A stretch of 9,777 nt of DNA, from contig JAGWML010000109.1 in assembly GCA_028873155.1 (NCBI GenBank), positions 1-9,777 of the forward strand. The letters run 5' to 3'. A program made the position numbers and the translations under genes. The notes below the pieces were generated by a model. The model saw nothing but the letters and a program-made list of their open reading frames with translations. It was not told the origin of the DNA and did no database searches. Below, piece by piece: positions 1 through 6,127 of the stretch; position 1 is the stretch's first letter; every line of letters begins with the position of its first letter. The stretch is from Acidobacteriota bacterium. GTDB taxonomy: Bacteria; Acidobacteriota; Terriglobia; Terriglobales; Acidobacteriaceae.

Positions 1-1
1 T

Positions 2-982
2 CTAATGCGAATGGCCGTGGTGCGCGTGGGGCCTGTCGCCGGCCATTTCTTCGATGGGTACGACGCAGCCCTCAAGGGCGCCGCAGCCGATGTGCTCGAA
101 CTGGATGGTGGTGTGGCTGATGTGGAAGTGGTCGTGGAGAACATGGTTGATCTTGACGAGGATGCAGGCGCTCTCAGACGGCGGAATGTCGGCGATGGTG
201 ACGTGGCAGGCGAGGGCGCGGGATTGCGAGCCGAGGCTCCAGATATGGAGGTCGTGGACGTCGATGACGCCTTCGACGGCTTCCATGGCGGAGCGGATCT
301 GCGGCAGGGTGACGCCGCGCGGCGTGCCTTCAAGGAGGATATTGAGGGTTTCGCGGACGATGCTGATGCTGGACCAGAGGATCACGGCGGCAATACCGAG
401 CGAGAGAACAGGGTCAATCCAGTTCTGGCCGGTGAGGAGGATACCCGCGCCGCCGGCGATGACGGCGGCGGTGGAGAGCGTGTCTCCGGCCATGTGGAGG
501 AAGGCGGAGCGCAGGTTGACGTCGCGCGCAACGCCCCAGAGCAACGCGGCGATGACGCCATTCATCAGGACGCCTGCGGCTGCGGTGATCATCATGATGC
601 GCGGATGGACGGCGACCGGCGTGCTGAGGCGATGGACGGCTTCGAGGGCGATCCAGAGGGAGAGGCCGATGAGCGTGGCGGCGTTGATGAAGGCTGCGAG
701 AACGCCGGCGCGCTGATAGCCGAAGGTGCGGGTGTTGTCTGCGGGGCGCGTCTGAAAGTAGACGGCGGCGAAGCTGAGCAGGAGGGCGAGGAAGTCTGAG
801 ACGTTGTGGCCCGCCTCAGAGAGCAGGGCGAGCGAGTGCGCGCGCAGCCCGGCTACGAAGGTGACGACGACGTAGGCGAGCGTGACCACCAGGGAGATGC
901 GGAGAACGGATTGCGTCCGGTTGGCGCCGGGGCCGGCGGGCGCGGCATGGACATGCATACATGCAGTGTAAATGGGACTCAT
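2..982 (-). CDS. CDF-family zinc/divalent cation efflux transporter (CzcD/ZitB/ZnT-like)
   Basis: Inner-membrane exporter of Zn2+ or a related divalent cation, normally driven by proton antiport. The 326-residue product has about six hydrophobic segments followed by a cytoplasmic domain, the usual CDF layout and length. TM2 carries SLALLSEAGHNVSD with His59 and Asp63, and TM5 carries FLHMAGD with His163 and Asp167. This HxxxD/HxxxD pair is the transport-site signature of zinc-type CDF proteins. The C-terminal ferredoxin-like domain is visible at about residues 225-298 (VIDVHDLHIWSLGSQ). The protein ends in a His-rich tail (HAHHGHSH, 319-326), plausibly a metal-binding extension; two nearby cysteines (300, 306) are also seen. 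The gene is complete, with its TAG stop at 2-4. The start is uncertain: ATG at 982 or ATG at 958, giving MHVHAAPAG, and neither has a clear Shine-Dalgarno. It lies 51 bp after the small membrane protein gene and may be the last gene of an operon. Confidence 0.93.
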   Translation of the reverse strand: MSPIYTACMHVHAAPAGPGANRTQSVLRISLVVTLAYVVVTFVAGLRAHSLALLSEAGHNVSDFLALLLSFAAVYFQTRPADNTRTFGYQRAGVLAAFINAATLIGLSLWIALEAVHRLSTPVAVHPRIMMITAAAGVLMNGVIAALLWGVARDVNLRSAFLHMAGDTLSTAAVIAGGAGILLTGQNWIDPVLSLGIAAVILWSSISIVRETLNILLEGTPRGVTLPQIRSAMEAVEGVIDVHDLHIWSLGSQSRALACHVTIADIPPSESACILVKINHVLHDHFHISHTTIQFEHIGCGALEGCVVPIEEMAGDRPHAHHGHSH

Positions 983-1033
983 GTTGCGCGGTGCCGGCGT
1001 TTGGATGGGGTGGAAAGAGGGCAGGAGCGGGAC

Positions 1034-1531
1034 TTAGCGAACGCAGGGCCAGCGGCGGCGTGGTTCGGCGGTCGCGCGGCCCTGCGGCAGATCGGGCAGG
1101 GTGCTGCGCAGGCCGGACCACTGCTCGGCGACAAGGATGCTGTTGTGGGGGTTGCCGGGCTGGTAGCGGACAGTACAGGGGAAGCCGGCGCGCAGGTCGG
1201 CCGGGTTCAGCGTGTCGCGCATGGCGGTGACGTCCTGCGAGCACTGATAATCGACGCCGCTGATGCGGTAGCTGTAGATGAGCAGGGTGCGCGTGGCGCC
1301 GTCGTCGGCAGACATTTCGGTAATGTCGAGGAACATGCCGTCTACGAGGCGGCCGGAGCGTGACAGAAACTGGCGGCGGGCCTGCTCGATTTCGTCGGCG
1401 GTGGGGCGGCGGCGGGTAAGAATCCAGATGCCTGCCCCGGTGAGCCCGGCGAGCAGGACCACTCCGGTGGCCACTTCCCATGTGCGTGGGTTCGAGAGGA
1501 TCATCGATATGCGGAGCGCTGCCCGCGGCAT
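1034..1531 (-). CDS. Small single-pass membrane protein, DUF3592-like, function unknown
   Basis: A 165-residue protein of unknown function. It has one clear membrane segment near the N-terminus (about residues 18-38, ATGVVLLAGLTGAGIWIL) followed by basic RRR, so the rest probably faces the cytoplasm by the positive-inside rule. The soluble part contains LLIYSYRISGVDYQCSQDV and VRYQPGNPHNSILV. The pattern 'Y-Y-hydrophobic-G-x-Y ... V-x-Y-x-P-x-N-P-x-x-S-x-L' resembles DUF3592 proteins; this is recognition from memory and not proven. Two cysteines (near residues 97 and 119) are present. The reading frame sits between the acyl-CoA dehydrogenase (65 bp upstream) and the CDF exporter (51 bp downstream) on the same strand. 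The start is uncertain: ATG 1531 has a GGAG only 2 nt away, and an in-frame ATG at 1504 (MILSNPRTW) has no clear SD. Confidence 0.72.
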   Translation of the reverse strand: MPRAALRISMILSNPRTWEVATGVVLLAGLTGAGIWILTRRRPTADEIEQARRQFLSRSGRLVDGMFLDITEMSADDGATRTLLIYSYRISGVDYQCSQDVTAMRDTLNPADLRAGFPCTVRYQPGNPHNSILVAEQWSGLRSTLPDLPQGRATAEPRRRWPCVR

Positions 1532-1596
1532 GTCTCCATTTTGAGAATATCGCAGCGGGCGTAAGTAGAACGGTGGAAGACGCGAAGCTTCGATTG

Positions 1597-2760
1597 TCAG
1601 GTGAGCAGGTCCTTGGCGATGGTCATGAGCTGCATGTTGGAGGTGCCCTCATAGATCTTGCCGACCTTGGCGTCACGGTAATACTTCTCCGCCGGATAGT
1701 CGCGGACGAAGCCGTTGCCTCCGAAGATTTCAACGCACTGGCTGGCGACGCTCTCGGCAACCTGCGAAGCGAAGAGCTTGGTCATGGCGGCTTGTTTGAC
1801 GTAAGGCTGTCCGGCGTCTTTGAGGCGGGCGGCGTTGTAGACGAGGAGCCGGGCAGCTTCGATATCGGTGGCCATCTGCGCGAGAGAAAATTGCACGGCC
1901 TGGAACTCGGCGATGGTCTTGCCGAACTGGCGGCGCTCCTTTGCATATCGAACCGCATGCCCCCACGCGCCTTCGGCGAGGCCGAGCATCTGCGCGCCGA
2001 TGCCGATACGGCCCTCATTCAGCGTCTCGATGGCGATCTTATAACCTTTGCCGGGTTCGCCAAGAAGGTTCCCGGCTGGGACCTCGCAGTTGTCGAGGAG
2101 GAGTTCGCAGGTGCTGCTGGCGCGGATGCCGAGCTTGTCTTCCTTGTGGCCGACGGTAAAGCCGGGCGTGCCTTTTTCGACTAGAAAAGCTGTGATGCCG
2201 CGGTATCCGGCGGCGGGGTCAAGCGTGGCAAAGACGATGAAGAGGCCAGCCTCGCGGGCGTTCGAGATCCAGAGCTTGCGGCCGTTGAGCCGATAGCCGG
2301 CGCTGGTGGCCTCGGCGCGGGTTTGCAGGGCGAAGGCATCGGAGCCGGAGCCAGCCTCGCTGAGCGCGTAGGCGCCGGGAGTATCTGCGGCGAGGCGCGG
2401 CAGCCAGCGGCTCTTCTGGGCATCGGTGGCCCAGCGGCGCAGGGCGTTGACGACAAGCGTGTTGTGGACATCCACGAGGACGGCGACGGCGGGGTCGACG
2501 GTGCTGATGGCCTGGATGGCGAGGACGGAGTCAAAAAAACTGCCGCCCGCGCCGCCGAACGGCTCGGGAACTTCAATGCCCATCAGACCGAGCTCGAAGA
2601 GCTGACGGAGGATGGCGGGGTCGAACTGCTGGGTATCGTCCATGGTGCGGACGACGGGCGCGATGGTCTGGCGGGCAAAGTCAAGGACGGTCGAGTAGAA
2701 GAGATGCTCTTCCTCTGAGAGTGACGTGAGCGGGGATGCAGCGTGTGTGGGTGCGCCCAA
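1597..2760 (-). CDS. Short/branched-chain acyl-CoA dehydrogenase (ACADSB-like)
   Basis: FAD-dependent dehydrogenase that oxidises acyl-CoA to trans-2-enoyl-CoA and passes electrons to electron-transfer flavoprotein. The 387-residue product has normal family length and all three domains. Signature 1 is ALSEAGSGSD (132-141). Signature 2 runs over EIFGGNGFVRDYPAEKYYRD (344-363). The catalytic base is most likely Glu371 in KIYEGTSNMQ, the position used by short-, medium- and short/branched-chain enzymes. Runs such as KLGIRASSTC, LNEGRIGIGAQMLGLA and EAARLLVYNAARL closely resemble mammalian short/branched-chain enzyme, so 2-methylbutyryl- or isobutyryl-CoA from isoleucine or valine catabolism is the best guess for substrate; other short acyl-CoAs remain possible. 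The start codon is TTG at 2758-2760, supported by AAAGGA at 2767-2772 with 6-nt spacing; the next in-frame Met is about residue 40, inside the conserved domain. An upstream terminator means it has its own promoter. Confidence 0.95.
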   Translation of the reverse strand: MGAPTHAASPLTSLSEEEHLFYSTVLDFARQTIAPVVRTMDDTQQFDPAILRQLFELGLMGIEVPEPFGGAGGSFFDSVLAIQAISTVDPAVAVLVDVHNTLVVNALRRWATDAQKSRWLPRLAADTPGAYALSEAGSGSDAFALQTRAEATSAGYRLNGRKLWISNAREAGLFIVFATLDPAAGYRGITAFLVEKGTPGFTVGHKEDKLGIRASSTCELLLDNCEVPAGNLLGEPGKGYKIAIETLNEGRIGIGAQMLGLAEGAWGHAVRYAKERRQFGKTIAEFQAVQFSLAQMATDIEAARLLVYNAARLKDAGQPYVKQAAMTKLFASQVAESVASQCVEIFGGNGFVRDYPAEKYYRDAKVGKIYEGTSNMQLMTIAKDLLT

Positions 2761-2766
2761 GGTGAA

Positions 2767-2772
2767 TCCTTT
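2767..2772 (-). promoter_or_regulatory. Shine-Dalgarno of the acyl-CoA dehydrogenase (supports TTG start)
   Basis: Reading the minus strand, AAAGGA is followed by TTCACC (6 nt) and then the TTG codon at 2760-2758. The motif and spacing are close to ideal and decide in favour of the rare TTG start, since no ATG or GTG lies nearby in frame. Confidence 0.75.
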
Positions 2773-2828
2773 CTACGGGAAGGGAGTGTAGCAGACGAGG
2801 CGACAGCGGGGCGCTATGCGCTCGCGGC

Positions 2829-2862
2829 AAGCAAAAGGGCGGATGCCGTGCGGCATCCGCCC
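2829..2862 (-). terminator. Rho-independent terminator of the S53 peptidase gene
   Basis: A perfect inverted repeat, GGGCGGATGCCG (2837-2848) and CGGCATCCGCCC (2851-2862), forms a G+C-rich stem of about 11 bp with a tetraloop. On the minus strand it is followed directly by TTTTGCTT (2836-2829), the U-tract. It lies 25 nt downstream of the peptidase TAA stop (2888-2890). On the plus strand the hairpin has no T-run after it, so it acts in one direction. It separates peptidase transcription from the acyl-CoA dehydrogenase gene, whose start is 68 nt further on. Confidence 0.92.
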
Positions 2863-2887
2863 CCAAAGGCTGAGGAACAGTTTGGAG

Positions 2888-5839
2888 TTAATCGATTACG
2901 AAGGTGAAGTTGGTCTTGCTCGTGATGGATTTGGACTTTGTATCCACGCCGTTGACGGTCATGGTGTAGGTGCCCTTGGCCGGATTGGAGGGAGCGCTGA
3001 CGCCTCCTCCGCCGCAGGCGGAGATGGCGAAGCCTGCGACCATCAGTGCGAGAACCATGGTGAGGTTACGCAGGTTGCGCGACTTCCGGCCCAGGTACCC
3101 GATGAGCAGCAGGCCGGCCAGCGCGAAGCCCTCAGGCAGCGGGCTGGGCTTGTTGTTGCGCGAAGTGTTGAATCCAGCCATGGCGCCCATGCGTTGCCAC
3201 TTGCCGTGCTGGGCATAGAAGCCGTAGCCGTAGCCGTAAGGATAGCCGCCGGAGCTGGCGCAGTCGGCTGCGTTGGTGTCGAGGCTGAGGGTGACCGAGG
3301 TGGAGTTGGCTCCGCTAATCACGACTGAGCCATCGCCGTTGCTGAGCGAAGAGGAGAACTGGTAACAGAGGTTCGCCAGGGCGCTGTTGTTGGAGGATGT
3401 GAAGCTGACGTCGATGGTGCCGGTGTAGCCGCCGGCTGGCGTCACGGTGATGGTTTCAGTCCCCTGAGTGCCGCGGCTCACGGTGAGTGTGGTCGGAGTG
3501 GCTGCAAGGGCGATGCCGGGCGCGGTGGAGCCGCCGCCGCCGACGTTGAACGTAATCACGCCGACGGAAGCAGCATGAGACGTATCGCCGGCGTATTGCG
3601 CGAGGATCTGATGGTAGCCGCTGGTGGAGAAGCTGGCGCTGTAGGTCAGCGTGCCGGAGGTGGAGATGGGCTGCGCTGCTACCGTGGTGCCACCGAAGTT
3701 CGTTCCACCGTCGATTTGCAGAGTGACATTGCCGCTCGGAACGGAGGTTCCGGTCGCGGAGGCAACGGAGATGGTGACAGGCTCCGGCGTACTGGCGTTC
3801 GGTGTGAGGTTGGAGGCCGTCAGCGTGGTTGTGGTGGGCACAAGGGTGGTGGAACTCTTGGTCCAGGCAGTGGCAAGGAGGCCAAGATCCACCGAGCCGA
3901 GGCCTGTGACCTGGTCATAGCCGACTCCGGCTGTGAAGCCGATGGGGCCGTTGGGGCAGACGACGCTGCCAGCGAGGCAGTTGTTATTGCCCGTGACGGT
4001 GTCGTGGAATGCCGCAGAGTATGTGGCGGCATTGGAGGCCAGCGAGTAGAGCGCCGTGTTCAGCAGGCCCTGGCCGCTGGCGTAACCAGCGTTCTGGTTG
4101 AGGATGGCGACCATGCCGGCGAAGATGGGCGCGGCGAAGCTGGTGCCGCCGGCGACGGTGAGGTAGCCGGTGGCGCTGTCACGAAAGCCGCTGTTGCAAC
4201 TGTTCTGCTGGGCGGGGTTGGTGCCGGAGGCAGTCGCCCAGTCCGACGTGTCGCTGGTGCAGAAGAGGTAGCCGGGCAAGGCCGGCGAGGAGTAGAGCGA
4301 GACATCGGGTACGTCGCGCTTGTTGTCATTGGGAATGCCGGGGACGCCGGCCTGCCAGGTTGGCTTGGTTGTATAGAAGGTGCTGACGCCGCCGCCGGAG
4401 GAGCTAAGGCAGCCGATGGAGGCGCCGGTGCTGCTTGTGCAGCCAGTGGTTGAGTCGTCGTTCCAGGAGACTTCAGGGATGTATTTCGTCGCCGAGGTGA
4501 TGAGATCAGAACCGCTGGCGTCGGTCCAGTAGGTGCCTACTGCGTCGTCCGCGGAAGTAATCTCAGTGCCGCCGACGCCGGTGACGTACGCGCTGCTGGC
4601 CGGATAGTTGACGGAAAGGGCGGCCTGCTGTGCGGTGCTCAGGCTGGTAACGCCGTAGCAGGAGGTCGAGCCCTGGTCGCCGGAGGAGGAGACGAAGGTC
4701 TGGCCCTGCGAGGCTGCCTGGGACGCGATGGCGTCGAGTTGCCCGAAGTTGGTCGTGGTGATGCCCAGTTCACAGGCGCCGTAGCTGAGGGTGAGGATAT
4801 TGGCGATGCGCTCATCGACCGCGTACTGAGCGGAGTCGAAGACGCCGTAGTTGGTGTTGTTGCCGGTGTAGACGAAGAAGATTTGCGCGCCGGTTGCGGT
4901 GGCGCCGGACCATTCGAGATCGAGGTCGGACTCGCCCTCATCGCCCGAGGAGAAGGCAGGCGTGCCGGAGCCGGGGACCAGGACCTGCGTGGGGTCCTTG
5001 ACGGTAAGGCCCGCGGCGCTCTGGAAGTGCTCGATGTCAGAGACGGCAACTTCAGACTGGCCGAGGACGGCAATGGATTGCCCGACGCCCGTGGTGCCGC
5101 CGCCGGTAAGGGTCTTCATGTCATAGACGGTCTGGATGTCGCCTGGAGCGAAGAAGACGTGGTGAGTGGTGGCTGAGGTGAAGCTGGGGCTCGGGTTCAG
5201 GCCGGTCCGCTTGATGACGTGGGGCTGGGGACGGAAGGTGTCGAGGTTGCCGACGTTGAGGACGATGCCGGAGAGCGCGGCGGGGATGGACAGAGCGGTC
5301 GACGGAGCGAAGTTCTTCTCGCCGTTCACCGTGTAGAAGTGCATCTGGGTGTGGAATGCCTGCTCGACCTGGCCGACGGTCCCCGAGAAGTGGATCATGT
5401 TGTGGCTGCGAGAGACTGTTTCGATGGAGAAGCCCTGCTGCTGCAGCCAGTCTTCGACCTTCTCAATGTCGGCCTGGGCCATGCCGAAGCGAGCGGCATA
5501 CTGGTCGGGAGTGAGCCACTGGTGATAGAGCGCCGATGCGGGATCTTGCTGCGCCGCCAGCAGCGCCTTCAGGTCGGCCTCCTGCGCTGGGGAACGCTGA
5601 AAGAAGAGAGTGATGCCTTGCAACGGATAGTTGGCCGGCATGCGGCCCGAATCCCAGGCGGGTTGCGCCATGGGGTGCTGCGAGCCTTTGAGTACCCCCA
5701 TCTGTGCGCTGGAGATCTCGGAGCCGATGCGAACAGCCGGAGATTGCGCGTGCAGTGAGGCTGCCGCCAGCGTGCTGACGGCGAGTACGCCGCAGGCACA
5801 AAGCGACCGAGTCCAGGTGAGTGAGAACGTAGTCTTCAT
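2888..5839 (-). CDS. Secreted S53 peptidase (sedolisin/kumamolisin family) with Ig-like repeats and C-terminal membrane hairpin
   Basis: Serine-carboxyl endopeptidase that acts outside the cytoplasm, typically at acidic pH. Numbering is from ATG 5839 (983 residues). A Sec signal peptide covers about residues 1-32 (ending SLHAQS). The pro-kumamolisin activation domain spans about 49-207. The catalytic domain follows, with Glu303 and Asp307 in GESDLDLEW, the oxyanion Asp388 in SSSGDQG, and the nucleophile Ser567 in AGGTSFAAP. Calcium-site candidates are Asp613 (FHDTVTG) and Asp642 (GYDQVTGLG). All key residues are present, so it should be active. Two Ig-like beta domains follow (about 668-767 and 775-860), then a Tyr/Gly-rich stretch (PYGYGYGFY). 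Two hydrophobic segments (about 903-917 and 925-941) come next, the second ending in SACGGGG, and a final beta-strand-like tail. The start is chosen because AAGGA (5845-5849) stands 5 nt before ATG 5839; an ATG at 5845 overlaps that SD. It ends at a strong terminator. Confidence 0.95.
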   Translation of the reverse strand: MKTTFSLTWTRSLCACGVLAVSTLAAASLHAQSPAVRIGSEISSAQMGVLKGSQHPMAQPAWDSGRMPANYPLQGITLFFQRSPAQEADLKALLAAQQDPASALYHQWLTPDQYAARFGMAQADIEKVEDWLQQQGFSIETVSRSHNMIHFSGTVGQVEQAFHTQMHFYTVNGEKNFAPSTALSIPAALSGIVLNVGNLDTFRPQPHVIKRTGLNPSPSFTSATTHHVFFAPGDIQTVYDMKTLTGGGTTGVGQSIAVLGQSEVAVSDIEHFQSAAGLTVKDPTQVLVPGSGTPAFSSGDEGESDLDLEWSGATATGAQIFFVYTGNNTNYGVFDSAQYAVDERIANILTLSYGACELGITTTNFGQLDAIASQAASQGQTFVSSSGDQGSTSCYGVTSLSTAQQAALSVNYPASSAYVTGVGGTEITSADDAVGTYWTDASGSDLITSATKYIPEVSWNDDSTTGCTSSTGASIGCLSSSGGGVSTFYTTKPTWQAGVPGIPNDNKRDVPDVSLYSSPALPGYLFCTSDTSDWATASGTNPAQQNSCNSGFRDSATGYLTVAGGTSFAAPIFAGMVAILNQNAGYASGQGLLNTALYSLASNAATYSAAFHDTVTGNNNCLAGSVVCPNGPIGFTAGVGYDQVTGLGSVDLGLLATAWTKSSTTLVPTTTTLTASNLTPNASTPEPVTISVASATGTSVPSGNVTLQIDGGTNFGGTTVAAQPISTSGTLTYSASFSTSGYHQILAQYAGDTSHAASVGVITFNVGGGGSTAPGIALAATPTTLTVSRGTQGTETITVTPAGGYTGTIDVSFTSSNNSALANLCYQFSSSLSNGDGSVVISGANSTSVTLSLDTNAADCASSGGYPYGYGYGFYAQHGKWQRMGAMAGFNTSRNNKPSPLPEGFALAGLLLIGYLGRKSRNLRNLTMVLALMVAGFAISACGGGGVSAPSNPAKGTYTMTVNGVDTKSKSITSKTNFTFVID

Positions 5840-5844
5840 AGTCA

Positions 5845-5849
5845 TCCTT
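5845..5849 (-). promoter_or_regulatory. Shine-Dalgarno of the S53 peptidase
   Basis: AAGGA on the minus strand, followed by 5 nt and then ATG at 5839-5837 (MKTTFSL). It overlaps an earlier in-frame ATG at 5845, and the open frame extends up to 5878. The SD spacing and the signal peptide beginning MKTT make 5839 the better start. Confidence 0.7.
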
Positions 5850-5905
5850 GTGGAAAGCTCCGTTGCAGGTCCCAACATGCTAGCACGGCCCGCTCATGCT
5901 CCGTG

Positions 5906-5996
5906 CCCAGGATTCAGGGCTTGTCTGGGTCACGGCGGCGCACAGGCATTCACCGGGCAGAAGCGGAGAACGAATTGCATGGTGGTGAATCCTGGG
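5906..5996 (-). repeat. 11-bp perfect inverted repeat in the peptidase leader
   Basis: CCCAGGATTCA at 5906-5916 and its exact reverse complement TGAATCCTGGG at 5986-5996, with 69 bp between the arms. A third segment, ATTCACC (5948-5954), is the reverse complement of GGTGAAT (5984-5990), which overlaps the second arm, so two pairings compete for the same bases. It could be an mRNA leader structure or paired protein-binding sites; nothing seen decides between them. Confidence 0.6.
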
Positions 5997-6024
5997 ACGA
6001 CCTCCCGAGGACGCAGAGGACAGT

Positions 6025-6052
6025 AGCCCATTTGATTTAGACACAAATGGCT
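6025..6052. repeat. Inverted repeat in A+T-rich patch upstream of the peptidase
   Basis: CCATTTG (6028-6034) and CAAATGG (6044-6050) are perfect 7-bp arms around a 9-nt loop. With a single bulged C the pairing extends to AGCC-CATTTG (6025-6034) against CAAATGGCT (6044-6052). No T-run follows on either strand, so a terminator is unlikely. Its place in an A+T-rich island of otherwise G+C-rich DNA upstream of the peptidase suits an operator overlapping a promoter; this is inference. Confidence 0.5.
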
Positions 6053-6094
6053 GAGGAGAGTTGTCTGGCGTCGGGCGGAATTTTAGGCGGACGG

Positions 6095-6120
6095 GCTGGA
6101 GCCTGGGATGAGGCTCCGGC
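6095..6120 (-). terminator. Hairpin just after the MerR-TPR gene, possible terminator
   Basis: GGAGCCT (6098-6104) and AGGCTCC (6111-6117) form a perfect 7-bp stem with a 6-nt loop. After one mismatch on the minus-strand RNA the pairing extends by two more base pairs (6095-6096 with 6119-6120). It begins 7 nt after the TGA stop of the regulator gene. There is no U-tract after it on the minus strand, so it is a weak intrinsic terminator or an mRNA 3'-end stabiliser. Confidence 0.5.
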
Positions 6121-6127
6121 GGGGAGC

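Larger units (their letters stand above)
5850..6127 (-). other. Intergenic leader/upstream region of the S53 peptidase
   Basis: About 278 bp between the regulator's stop codon and the peptidase start, with no convincing gene. It holds, in minus-strand order, a hairpin after the regulator (6095-6120), an A+T-rich patch with an inverted repeat (6025-6052), a long-range 11-bp inverted repeat (5906-5916 with 5986-5996), and a short hairpin GCACGG/CCGTGC (5883-5888 with 5901-5906). The peptidase promoter should be here, and the A+T-rich patch around 6030-6048 is the likeliest place, but no clear -35/-10 pair was recognised. Confidence 0.6.

Noticed and set aside
5..799. Open frame of 264 codons on the plus strand, antisense to the CDF exporter
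   Set aside because: The Gly/Asp/Glu/Ala-rich product has no domain, and the opposite frame has clear CDF transport motifs.
951..966. ACATGC direct repeat and small dyad over the possible CDF starts (operator for metal control?)
   Set aside because: The arms are only 5-6 bp and overlap the candidate coding start; nothing ties it to a metal regulator site.
1583..1592. Perfect 10-bp palindrome CGAAGCTTCG just after the acyl-CoA dehydrogenase stop
   Set aside because: A 10-bp palindrome is expected several times by chance in a window this size. It has no loop or T-run, so it cannot be called a terminator.
3575..4453. Open frame of 292 codons on the plus strand within the peptidase gene
   Set aside because: Low-complexity Gly/Ala/Val/Arg-rich product, antisense to the S53 catalytic domain and its Ser motif; a shadow.
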